Source: Cochliopodium minus
Lineage: Eukaryota > Discosea > Himatismenida > Cochliopodiidae
NCBI GenBank assembly: GCA_024220525.1
Contig: JAMYWO010000136.1
Span: 40,819-73,849, forward strand
Length of the DNA stretch: 33,031 nt
Direction: 5' to 3'
In this document: piece by piece, positions 1 through 9,898 of the stretch
Layout: each line of letters opens with the position of its first letter
Numbering within the stretch: the first letter of the stretch is position 1
The notes under the pieces: model-generated
What the model was told of the DNA's origin: nothing
What the model saw: the letters and a program-made list of their open reading frames with translations, nothing else
Database searches by the model: none
Position numbers and translations under genes: made by a program

Positions 1-12
1 TTTCTCAAGTAT

Positions 13-153
13 TTATATTGAATAGGGAACGGGTCGCCCGAATTTCCAACACATAATATTTGATTTTCGAATCCAGTTGGGAAGCGCTCTATTACCATCA
101 TCATCTTCGCCAACAAGAATATCTCCATAATTAACTCCATAAATTAAATGCTT
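13..153 (-). CDS. possible 3' terminal exon, unknown protein
   Basis: A 47-codon open stretch on the minus strand ends in TAA at 13-15 and is preceded by a possible acceptor (TTTGAAG). The peptide contains an acidic run (GEDDDG) and ends with GRPVPYSI. Its base composition is richer in GC than the flanks, which is why it looks coding. No family is recognised. It could be the last exon of a gene running off the left edge, or a chance open frame beside the transposon relic. Confidence 0.25.
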   Translation of the reverse strand, partial: KHLIYGVNYGDILVGEDDDGNRALPNWIRKSNIMCWKFGRPVPYSI

Positions 154-230
154 CTTCAAAGAGAAACAAAAATATTCTTACATGTTTATAATTATTTCAC
201 TGATTTTTTTTTTGAAATTTAATTTTTTTT

Positions 231-1718
231 TTGCTTTTGAGTTCCTTAAAACAATACATATTCCATCCCAAGTCGAACTCGGAATTAATTGGCGATGTCG
301 CTTGGCCATTTTCGCCACATCGCCTTACTGCAAAAAGTGAACCTTTATTTTACAACAATATCAAATTATTTTTTACCACATCTGATATAGACCCAACTGT
401 TGTCCAATATTCAACTGCAACAAGACATAATTTCCCTTCACTAGTTGATACTGTGCCTTATTATGGACCGGTTTTAGATAATTATTCTCAAGAATTCCTC
501 CAAAGTATTATTGATAATTTTATCGATCACAAATATGATGACGAATTTCTTAGCAATTACGAATGGGATTTCCATGGATTTGAGATTACCAGTGTCACTG
601 ATAGAAGATACAAAGTTCAAAGAATCAACGGGAAAGACCCTGAAAAAAAGATTGGTGTTCCTATGCAAGATAAATTCCTCAATACTGTGAATATGATTAT
701 GGATGAGAATACCAGAAAAAAGATTATCCATTCATCATTTTATCCAATGATACTTTTGTCAAAAGATTATCCAGGGCAGATATTTTATACATGGATATGA
801 CTTATTTTGGAGCAGAAAATGGTTTGCTGGTTTTGGCTGAAAAACGAAAATATTCTTTTCATTACAGAAATGAAGAATTTTTTGGAAAAAGATGCATTCC
901 TTTGATTTACATTTTCACCAGAAGTCGAGATAATTCAACATTATCAAGTATACTTCTTGCAATTAAATCTTATGTAAGCAATAGAGCAGGAATAATGAAT
1001 CCTAAAAACATTTTTATTGATTTTGATCAAGCATCTGCAGTTGCATTATCTGAAACATTCCCAAATGCCATCATTAGATATTGTTATATTCATTTGTACC
1101 GTGCTTTTAAAAAGAAATGTTTGGAGATTTGTGGAAGTTAACAGAGAAAAATTGCCATCCGATGTGCAGTGGAATTTTCACGTTTCTGGCATTCAACTTT
1201 TGTTCTAAACTCTTTCCAAGATAATATGAAGGCATGAATCAAAATAATTTTCAAAAAAAAATTTAAAAAACTAATTTTTATTTCAGATATTTGAAGCAAA
1301 CATTGATATAATCAGCGGAAAAGAAATAAAAGGCAAAATATGGAAATATTTCAACAAATATTACATAGAGGCAAAAAATGTATTCCCTGAAAGATGGTTG
1401 CATATGTATTTCAAAAAAGATTCAACTTATGATTCCACCAATAATAGTGTTGAAACCTTAAATAATGTTCTGAAGATATTTGAATTAAAAAGGATCTTTT
1501 TCTTAGAAGTATTCAACAAAATAATCAAGCAATAGGATTTATATGAGAAAATGTCAGATAATTTGGAGTATTTGCACAACTATGAACTATTGATTCAATA
1601 GAAGCCTCAAAACACAGGAAAAAAAGAAGAGAAGAGAAAAAGGAATAACAATACAAAAAATTGCTCTAAAAATTTCGACTTCAAGAATATTTGGCTGATT
1701 GATATTATTTTTAAATAA
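231..1718 (+). mobile_element. decayed MULE-type (Mutator-like) DNA transposon
   Basis: Remains of a Mutator-like transposase. The stretch from about 231 to 775 encodes the N-terminal region. The frame then shifts near 775, and 776-1141 encodes the MULE DDE core: MDMTY carries the first Asp, and the block around IDFDQASAVALSETFPNA, followed by CYIHLYRAFKKK, carries the second Asp and the C..H pair typical of MULE transposases. After further damage, and possibly one intron ending with TTTCAG at about 1286, 1287-1540 encodes the C-terminal part with W-x-x-M-x-F and TNNSVETLN (the TNN..E motif). In-frame TAGs lie at about 1532 and 1598. No ATG start was found, and no terminal inverted repeats or target duplications were recognised, so the copy looks truncated and non-functional. 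The family call rests on the motif pattern and is fairly secure. Confidence 0.8.
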
Positions 1719-2038
1719 CATACGGCCAAATAATTCTCATTAGAATGCGAATCAGATAAAAAATAATTTTGATTGTAAATTTAAAAATAATTAAATATTC
1801 ATTGAGCAAATTATTTCTCCGCGTTTAATAAATGTTCATTAACAAAATAATAAAAAAAAATTATTTGTCCTAAGAATAAAAATTTTTAAATTTAGTTTAT
1901 TTGAACCTATTGATTCCAATAATTGGTATTTTGATTATTTGGTTTCATATATCAGTATGAAATAAGTATAAATTAAAATTATTTTTTATAACCCTTCAAA
2001 AAAAAAAAACAAAAAATATTGTTCATTGATTTGGAAGA
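1719..2038. other. AT-rich gap, nothing recognised
   Basis: About 320 bases between the transposon relic and the RING gene. I see only AT-rich sequence with short homopolymers, no open frame of note and no clear transposon terminus. It presumably holds the promoter of the downstream gene. Confidence 0.5.
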
Positions 2039-3435
2039 ATGAATTATGGAGATCATATAACTTCAAATAATATATACAATGCTAACAATGACATTGAAAA
2101 TGATATGAATATGAACAATTTTGAATCTGAAGAAATAAGCAATCAAGAAGAGATAATACAAATCGCTTATGACAATATTAATAGAGAAGAGTCGAATGAA
2201 GAGATAAGCAGATTGTCTTTCAGAACCATAAACAGACTTTTGAACGATGAAAGAAATTTGAATACGATCCAACAAAATCTGATTAATATATTTTCTCAAT
2301 ATCAACAAATCTTCTCTTTTATCATCTCATCCAATTTATCATTTGCCATCTTGCTATTATTCCTTAATTTCTTTCAATATAAAATAACAATCATTTTCTA
2401 TCTTTTGAATCTTGCCATATATTTTGGCTTTTCATTATGTCTGCAAAAAATAGACACAAATCCACCCCAAATGAATTTCGTAACCAACATCCTCATCTTA
2501 TTTTGCATCTCCTTCTTCCTCTTGATTAATTTTTATTTCCAGCCAATTTTATCAAAGGTGACCTTTCTATCTTTCAGCACCTTCAATAAGACAGATATGG
2601 AATACATCTCCACCATTTTGTATTATGTCCTTTATTCCGATCTCATCCTAAGGTAACAGTGAAATAATATCCACAAAAATATATTAAGTATATAAAAAAA
2701 TAAAAGTCGTCGATGTATAAAACAAGCATACATTACGTACAATTATCCTAAAATATCCTAATTTAATATAATCATTTTGACTTTCAAAAATATAATTTTT
2801 TTTTTTTGAATTAATAATAGGAGCGCAACAATCTTTGCTAAAGTCTCTTCTTTCTTACTCTCATTTTTCGAAGACTCTGACACTCAAATACAACCCAAAA
2901 GATTTTTATTGATCGATACATTTTTTGATATTTATAGGTAATTTTAATTTTTAAAAGTTTAAACTAACACGTTTTTCGATTATTTTTAAATTTTTAAGAT
3001 CTGTAATACCTATTCCTTTGTGGTATTACTATTTCCAAAACTTTTTGGTTGCAGGTTTCATCTCCTTTTTTTATTTATCCATGAAATTCATTTCTATTTT
3101 CGTCAAAATGAGATTTCTTTGTAAGCTAATCTATCCCAAACAAATCGGTCGAAAAGTAACTGAACCTGAAATTTTGGAACGTGGTGAAAAATGCTCCATA
3201 TGTATGGAAGATAAATTTACTGATCCAGTTATATTGAGTTGTAATCATATCTACTGTGTTGGTAAAAATTTTTATTATTTTTAATAATTTTTGGCTCATT
3301 TTTTTTAATTATTTTTATTTAGAATGTATTGAAAAATGGGTTGACATTAATTCTTTTTGTCCTTTGTGCCGTGTTGTCATACATAGCCATAGAGAATCTC
3401 AAAATATGACCACTTCTTTTATTTATGTTTTTTGA
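2039..3435 (+). CDS. RNFT1/RNFT2-like transmembrane RING E3 ubiquitin ligase
   Basis: Four exons (2039-2652, 2821-2937, 2999-3261, 3323-3435; introns of 168, 61 and 61 nt, all GT-AG) give 368 aa. Residues 1-80 are acidic and Asn-rich. Several hydrophobic helices follow from about residue 90 to 290. A block reading YRSVIPIPLWYYYF just before the last helices matches the signature RSLVPIPLW of animal RNFT1/RNFT2. The C-terminus is a C3HC4 RING finger with C309, C312, C325, H327, C330, C333, C344 and C347. RNFT proteins are ER-membrane E3 ligases in protein quality control. By homology this one should recruit an E2 on the cytosolic face of the ER. The start is the first in-frame ATG, and all zinc ligands are present, so the gene looks intact. 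It stands alone, with no operon-like context. Confidence 0.93.
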
Positions 3436-3573
3436 GGAAAGCAAAAAAAAGTGTTTAAAAATTTTATCATTTGCAATTCAACCTTTATTCAATAAAAAAT
3501 TTCATTTAAGTCATAACTAAAAAAAAAAAATCGATTGAATTTTCATTTTTTTGTTTGATATCATATTCCAAAA

Positions 3574-3840
3574 ATGTTTTCTCAAAAAGTGCTCGAGAAA
3601 AATAAAGATAATAAAAATGATTCAAAAGATATAGAAGATTCAATGTTTAAATCTATTTTTATAGCTATGTTTGAAAAATATAGAAAATTTCTGGAGATAA
3701 AGAAGAAAAGTTTGATGGGATTAATTTGGTGATGGAATTTGTTGAATTCCCAAAAAGGGAGAAAAATATAAAAAAAAATCAAGAATGATGAAGAATTGCA
3801 CAGGGTTGTCTGTAGAGATGTCCAAAAATTACAACACTGA
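3574..3840 (+). pseudogene. possible remnant of a small gene
   Basis: An ATG at 3574 opens 52 codons (Lys/Asp-rich, ending KKSLMGLIW). Open coding-looking stretches then continue in other frames: one around 3700-3788 with the peptide INLVMEFVEFPK, and one up to 3840 with ELHRVVCRDVQKLQH. There are no obvious splice sites to join them. The composition is less AT-biased than the surrounding spacer. It reads like a decayed host gene, or one with indel errors in the assembly. No family is recognised. Confidence 0.3.
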
Positions 3841-4026
3841 CTTACAACAAAAAAAAATTTTTAAGTTTTATACGTAATTTCACAAAAAATATATAATAAA
3901 AAGGAAAAGAAACAACTTAATTTGCTTCATTTTTGGATTATTTGAAGGCTTTGTTGTCATTTGTAAGTATAATAATTGTTGGTTGGCCTTGTTGTAAGAA
4001 TGAAAATATAATATATGTTGTATAAA

Positions 4027-4863
4027 ATCCCTTCGAAGATTAATCCTCTGATTTTTGGCTCTATCTATTTTATAATTTTAATTTTTTCGGTGAATGAAAA
4101 ATATTATTGGCTCTAAATTTGATTGAATGATTTTTGATGGATACATTGTAATTGAAATTGTATAATATATCAGAACTTTCAAGGGAAATTTTTTTTTCTT
4201 TTAATATGTATGGACCTATAGACACATATTTTTGACACGATAAAAAAAATCATTCATCTCTATATTGGAGATATACAACTAATATACAATTGATATTACA
4301 TGCGCATAATTGCAAATTATTTTTCCTTATGATACACTTAATTAAAAAATAACAAGTGTATATTTGCTCCTTGTGATAAAAAGCCCAATTTTGGGAAGAT
4401 AAATTTCTCTTATGGAATTGCTAACAGTTTCCAAATTTTACTTTTAAATATTTTCTATATAAAAAGCTATGATATGTATATCTTTACTCTATCATCCTAT
4501 GCAGATATCTACAATAAGAGGGATTTAAATCAGATATAAGGATTCATTATCTGATAAATCTAGAAATATATTGATATTTCTCGAGTCATACGAGAAATAT
4601 ATCTTCCCAAAATTGGGCTTTTTATCACAAGGAGCAAATATACACTTATTATTTTTTCATTAAGTGTATATTGTAATCATTCATCAACATGTCTATTGTA
4701 ATAATTTCTCGTTTTATCTAAATCATAACAATTTCAATTACAATGTATCATCAAAAAATCATTCAATCAAATTTAGAGCCAATAATATTTTTCATTCACC
4801 GAAAAAATTAAAATTATAAAATAGATAGAGCCAAAAAATTAGAGGATTAATCTTCGAAGGGAT
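4027..4863. mobile_element. foldback element with long nested inverted repeats
   Basis: Outer arms 4027-about 4162 and about 4724-4863 are near-perfect inverted copies. They end in ATCCCTTCGAAG and its complement, and contain GAGCCAATAATATTTTTCAT in the right arm. A second inner pair of arms (about 4332-4419 against about 4582-4671) includes AAGCCCAATTTTGGGAAGAT and its complement. Between outer and inner arms the two sides differ, and the centre (4420-4581) is unique and non-coding. There is no transposase frame, so if mobile it is non-autonomous. I found no convincing target-site duplication. It resembles foldback or MITE-like elements by structure only. Confidence 0.82.
4201..4271 (+). repeat. 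segment shared with 9730-9802
   Basis: Inside the left half of the foldback element, this 71-bp stretch matches the complement of 9730-9802 almost base for base, with a shared core of CACGATAAAAAAAATCATTC. Here the palindromic part is degraded, whereas the other copy has a perfect hairpin. It shows that the element, or part of it, exists in more than one copy. Confidence 0.8.
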
Positions 4864-4980
4864 GGGAATGTTTCATGTATTTAATACAACTATCAATGGT
4901 GATATTGATTGTTGTATTGATGGTTTAAAAGGAGTTCTTTCTTTCTGTTGTATCGGCGCAGAATAAATTATCACGATAAT

Positions 4981-5003
4981 CCCTTTATTTTAAAAATAAA
5001 GGG
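4981..5003. repeat. perfect hairpin in the 4864-5538 spacer
   Basis: CCCTTTATTT and AAATAAAGGG form 10-bp arms around a 3-base loop, just downstream of the foldback element. The remainder of the spacer 4864-5538 is AT-rich, with one tiny open frame at 5100-5201 and an ambiguous base at 5163. The role of the hairpin is unknown. Confidence 0.6.
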
Positions 5004-5099
5004 ATAAATTTGTGAAAATTAAATTATTAAATTGGATTATAAAGCAAATATAATTGAGATAAATTGAAATAAATAAAAAAAAAGGAAAATAGTTTAATT

Positions 5100-5201
5100 A
5101 TGGGAAATAATAATAACAAAGATAAATCCATCATGGATAGTATTGAATTGAGAAAAGATATCNAAGAGATTCTGACATCACATCTACCATATAACTTTTG
5201 A
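5100..5201 (+). CDS. possible 33-codon ORF starting MGNNNN
   Basis: The ATG is followed by GNNNNKDKSIMDSIELRKDI, one unknown residue caused by the N at 5163, then EILTSHLPYNF and TGA. Gly2 followed by a polar run resembles an N-myristoylation start. It could be the first exon or the remnant of a gene, or chance. No downstream exon could be joined. Confidence 0.2.
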   Translation: MGNNNNKDKSIMDSIELRKDIXEILTSHLPYNF

Positions 5202-5538
5202 TAATCTATATATCATCCTTTCAAAAAAAACTCCTTTCATTCACTAACATTTTTTTCAAAAAATTTATCTTGTTGAGAAAGAGTTTTCACGATTAAAATA
5301 ATGAACTCAAAAGTATTTAATTTTTTTCTTACATTTTATTTTTCAAAAAATGAATTTAAAATATAAAAAAAGTGAATATTTTTATCAAAGGTATACATAC
5401 ATATAAATACATCAATATTTATAATTTATACATAATACATAATTTGCTTATATTTTATTTTAAATTAACTTATAAGGATAAATATATATTTTTTATCAAA
5501 GATTTACACAATTAAAAATCTCAAACAAATAAAGGACA

Positions 5539-6538
5539 ATGAATATAGATAGAAAGTCAAAAATAAAAAGATCCAAAAATTTATGTTTGATATGTTCAAA
5601 TTCAAAAATAACACACCCTCAAAAATTTAAACAAGGCAATAAATCATGCAATGATTGCTTACTAAAACACAAAGAAAAAAGAAGACAAAAAGCTCTTGAA
5701 GGAAAATGTATAAACTGTAGAAACGATAAAAGATTTGTTCCAGAAAAATTTAGAGGACTAAACAAGACATGCGATGATTGCCTGTTGAAAAACCAGATAA
5801 GAGTAATCAATAAGTCGAAAAAAAGGACCAAAACAGACTCGGAAAGGATGATAATTCTCAAAAAAGAGAAAGAGAAAGTGATCCATCGTGTAATAGGATA
5901 CGAATCTCCAAAGAACAAGAAAGAAGAAGGAGAAAAGGAAAAGAAAAGGCAAAAGAAAAAAGAAGAGGAAATAAAGGAAGAATTAGAAGAGAAAGAGGAG
6001 GGAATAGAAAGAGAGATAAAACAATATAAGTGGGAGGAGGAAAATACAAGATTTGGCAAGAGTGCTCCATTTGTTTTCACTTTTGTATCGAACAGCCCTG
6101 ACTTCAAGTCTTTGCATGTTTTATCGGAGCTCTGTTACAATATTGCAAAGAAAAACAAAAACGATAACTATTGTTCCAACCAAAAAACTGATTCTAATTT
6201 TAAAGAAAGTTTTACTGTTGATGGCGAAAAAGGTTTGTTACACAACACTATACAACAGCACATCTAATAAATTCTCTAAAATTCAAATTAAAACGAATTA
6301 TATTTTTGTGTTTAAATGTCCATCACCATGCGTAGTTTATTTTTTAAATAAAAAAAATAGATATTTTGTGAATACAGATATCCAGTGTCTTCAGAAGATG
6401 AGGAAGAAGAAAAAATGTACTCTCCAAGCCACCTTCACCTGTGGATACGCCAGTGATGATTTCCATAAGAAGAAAATCAGGCCTCCACAGCCAAAAAACA
6501 ACAGCAGTCTACACAAGAGGAAAAGAATAGCCCAATAA
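5539..6538 (+). CDS. tandem CxxC-x17-CxxC zinc-ribbon protein with Lys/Glu-rich region
   Basis: The ATG at 5539 opens 242 codons if unspliced (stop at 6265-6267). Two 41-residue repeats lie at residues 16-40 and 57-81. Each is C-x2-C-x17-C-x2-C, and each ends NK(S/T)C(N/D)DCLLK. They are probably zinc ribbons of the kind seen in small nucleic-acid-binding and HNH-associated proteins. A highly charged Lys/Glu stretch (residues about 105-165, likely helical) follows. A donor GTTTGT at 6233 and an acceptor ATCCAG at 6385 would remove an AT-rich intron and append VSSEDEEEEKMYSP, ending with TGA at 6454. The alternative acceptor at 6377 gives a basic tail ending at 6538. The 6386-6538 block is clearly GC-richer than the putative intron. 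The exact 3' end is therefore uncertain, and the function is unknown. Confidence 0.55.
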
Positions 6539-6719
6539 AGATCAAAAATACTTATCAAAATAAATGGATGAAAGTAAATTTGAAATTGAATCCAAAAAAG
6601 ATCTTTATTGAGTGGAATTTGTTGTTTAATTTCAACATACCTCACATGGGTATATGTTCTTATTCCTTTTGAATTGACAAAATAAAATTTGTCTTTTTCT
6701 TAATAAATTGATAACTCTT

Positions 6720-9700
6720 TCATTCTCTTCCAAAGCCTCCTTTGAAGGTAATTGAAGATTTGTCGTTGTTATAGAACCACTCTTCACCCTCCAAGTGATT
6801 GTTGTCAATCAATCTTTTAAGTAGTGCAGGTAACTCGTTAAAGCTTTCTTCTTTGAGGTTGATAGTAATTTCATTCCATTTGTGACTGTTTGAGAAAGAA
6901 ACACTGTACTTTAGTTTAGTTCCAGATGATGAATTTTTAGTTTTGTAAAGGAATTGTTCTTCACAAGACTTTTCCTATTAAAAATAATAAAAACAAAAAA
7001 CAAAAAACAACAAAAAATAAATTAAAAATAAAGAAAAATAAAAGAAAACAAATCAATTTGAAGAAATTGTCTACAATGATACCAAACAAAGCCTCAACCT
7101 CCCTGATGTTGTGGGTATTTTTAATCTTTTTTGAGATGTAAGACTCAAATCTTTCAGTGGAAATCTCTGAGAGAGGTCCTTCTTCGAAACATTCTGGAAA
7201 ATGCGATATAATGTTGTGAAAGTAATTGTCCATCAATGATTTTGCCTCCTCTTTCCCGAATAAATCAACTATTTTCTTCGAGAGTTGGTATGTCCTAACC
7301 CAAGCTCTTTGTCTAATCAAACTAATTTGTTGTTCTTTCTTTTCCAAGTACAAAAAGAAGATAATTTCAGACAAACATTCAAAGAAATCGGTGAATTTTT
7401 GTTTGGCTTCTTTGGAAGTGTCCTTTAAACATGGGATTATCAAATCACTGAAAACAAATACAACTTCTCTGGTGAATCCATTAAATTGGTTGATAGAAGA
7501 GGATTTCGTTCAAAAGAAAATTGAATTTGTTTCCATCAATATAAACTTTGCCATTATGTTTTGACTTTGTTTTGGAATCTTTTTTGGTCGCTTTCTCTTC
7601 TTCCACACAAAAAGTTGAGAATATTGAAAACAAAACCTCTTGCAGAATGTTAATTATCAAAACATCCTTCTCTCATTTTTGAAACAATTTCGTTGAAATG
7701 ATGCTCAACAAGGGTTTCTTTGTCGCAAAGTTGTCTGAGAAAATGTTTGAGATATTGATAGAAAGGAGGAATCCCATTGGAGCCATCAAGTGAAGAATCT
7801 AAAAAGCATTTGCAATAGGTTTGGTGGAGTTTTGTTTTTGGGTTGATCATAAAGTCTTCTTGATCTTCAAAAGTAATCTTTTCATAAAAAATCCAACAAC
7901 AAATCTAAGAGAAAATCTTTGAAGGGAGATTTGGATAGTTTGTTTTTGAATTTTCATCTTCCATTTTTACTTTCAGTTTGATCAAATTTTCAACAGAAGA
8001 GATCAAATAGTCAAACTTGTTTTTTATACTGAATGTCACCACCCTCTCACCCATTTCTTCCAACATTTGTTGTATTCTTTCCTTCTTAATTTGCAGTCTT
8101 CCTGAGATGGAAAAAGTTAGACCATGAAGTGGTTTGTTCACTCTTGGATGATTAGGGTTTCCCAGAATAGCGGAGATTTGGTTTTCTCTCATTTTGTATC
8201 TTCCAGCAGTTTTATTTCGGAGGGTGTCCAAAACAAGTTTATCATTATCTTCTCTTTGTTGAAAAAAACTATATGTTTTATTGGTTTCTTTGTTTCTTTC
8301 AACTTGACAAAACATATTTGACTTGTTGGTGGGATGAGAACAAGCGTTACAAAGGCACCCATAGTGAAAAGCTGGAGCAACAAGAATGAAAAGCTGCAGC
8401 TCCATCATTGTTTTGGCTCTTTCAAAATTGGATCCATCAAAAATTGGAGATAAATAAGTGAATTTAAAAGTTCTACTACTTAATTTAAGTTCAGACAATT
8501 TGGCTTTGACAACTTGGAATGCTCTTTCTTTCATATGGAGGGTGATATTTGTGGAGTTTTCTCTCATTTTGGCAAGGGAAAGGAGACGCACTCTTTCAAC
8601 TTTAGTTTTGGATCCTTCAACTAAGTATTTTGGATCGTAAATTATTTTCACACAAGTGAGAAGGGTGTCTTTCAATCCTCGGATCACACTTCCATCATTC
8701 CAAAGAACATACTTTATATCTGCAACATATGTACCTTCTATTATCATTTCTGAAAAAGACAACTTATAAAAAAAATGAATAAATAAATAATAATTACTTT
8801 GTCTGTTCAAATCATGTAGAATGCGAGCCAATAAGTAATCCAGTTCAGTTGTGACGAATATTGGAGGAGCAATATGAACAGAGTCAACAAGGTTTCCTTC
8901 ATTTTCCTCATTTTGTTCATTATTAAAAGCATTCATCATTTTTTTATCAACTCTTTTTTCTTTTCTAATTTTTTTTTTGAAAAATCCAACATCTGTTGTT
9001 TTGAGTATTCCTTTCTTTCGACAAATCCATGTTTTTCTTCGATGTTGACAACTTTGAATTGTACTTGGACGTTTTTATTATGTTGCAAATTTTCCAAGTA
9101 GGATTGGGGACTGTCTGTTGACATTCTTCCATCTTTCTTCAAATATTGGTAAGTGGGTAAGGAAGGTGTTTCCCAAAATCCTTTTCCAAACTTGATTAGG
9201 TTCAATCTTTTCTCATTTTTTGAGAATCTCAAAGTGTTCCTATTATCCATGTACTGATTCTGAGTCACCATATTGGAAAGTTGTACAGAAACGCTTTCGT
9301 AGTGTTGTGTTGTTACCTTTATTCTTGAAATATTCTTAATTTATTGTTTTTATCAAAGATATTTCTAATCTAAATCAATTTAAGATACTTTGAAAGCTTT
9401 TAATTCTTTCTTATTCCATGAGTTTGAGTCTTTTGGAACGAGATTTAACTTGCAAGAACACTCTTTGTTTTGAGAGGGATATGTTGCTTCAAGATTGTTT
9501 GCTGCAAACTTGGGTACCATCTCCTCGATAATCACTTTTTCTTCTATAATAGGTTGAACTGTAATTTGTTTTGTCTCCTGTTTTTTCATTCTTAACTTGT
9601 AGTGATCAATATTTTCAACTCGGTGATTGGAAAAACATTTTAAGAAATGTCCAATGTCAGATAATGGGTATTTCTCTTTGAGGAAACTCATTAGATCTTC

Positions 9701-9736
9701 CCTTTCGAGATCAGGTTCTGTGGTGACTNTCTCCAA
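6720..9736 (-). CDS. BRCT-domain protein gene with frame breaks and no visible ATG
   Basis: Minus-strand exons read as about 9389-9736, 8798-9334, 7971-8749, down from 7904, about 7075-7650 and 6720-6974, with introns such as 9335-9388, 8750-8797, 7905-7970 and 6975-7074. A BRCT-like domain (LHGLTFSISGRLQ, GERVVTF, DYLIS) lies near 8000-8140, closest in style to PARP-type BRCTs. No PARP catalytic domain follows. Upstream is a roughly 180-residue unrecognised region with a Cys cluster (GCLCNAC). Downstream, the block GPLSEISTERFESYISKK loosely recalls C-terminal blocks of some transposase-like fungal proteins (memory, weak). Reading requires shifts near 8939 (A7 run) and 7484 (TTT). Near 7650 either a 49-nt intron or another shift is needed. 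The 5'-most frame begins exactly at the 9730-9802 repeat. It is either a young pseudogene or a gene with assembly indels. Confidence 0.6.
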
Positions 9737-9802
9737 TATAGAGATGAATGATTTTTTTTATCGTGTTAAAAATATGTGTCTGGAGGTCCAGACACATATT
9801 AA
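9730..9802 (-). repeat. 73-bp copy of foldback-element segment with perfect hairpin
   Basis: The complement of this segment matches 4201-4271 closely. At 9771-9800 the 13-bp arms AATATGTGTCTGG and CCAGACACATATT flank a 4-base loop and form a perfect palindrome. It sits in the only gap between two divergent genes, both of which lack a visible ATG, and the shared sequence stops right where the minus-strand gene's frame begins. Position 9729 beside it is an ambiguous base. Confidence 0.78.
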
Positions 9803-9898
9803 AAAACAAAAAAAAATTTCCCCTTATGACAAACTTTGTTAAAATTTGGAATAAATTAATAGGATTAAATTAATTAATTATAATTCTTTACCTTTTAG

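Noticed and set aside
1532-1600. In-frame TAG codons in the transposase as a sign of a reassigned code (TAG = Gln)
   Set aside because: The element also has frame shifts, so it is simply decayed. The well-conserved host genes (RING, aminopeptidase, villin, ubiquitin-like) contain no in-frame TAG, TAA or TGA once introns are removed.
5619-6107. Minus-strand Ser/Phe-rich open frames
   Set aside because: They are antisense to the Lys/Glu-rich zinc-ribbon gene and show no motifs or start context of their own.
6720-9736. PARP family assignment of the BRCT gene
   Set aside because: The BRCT resembles the PARP type, but no WGR, regulatory or ADP-ribosyltransferase signature follows it, and no zinc finger or PADR1 block precedes it.
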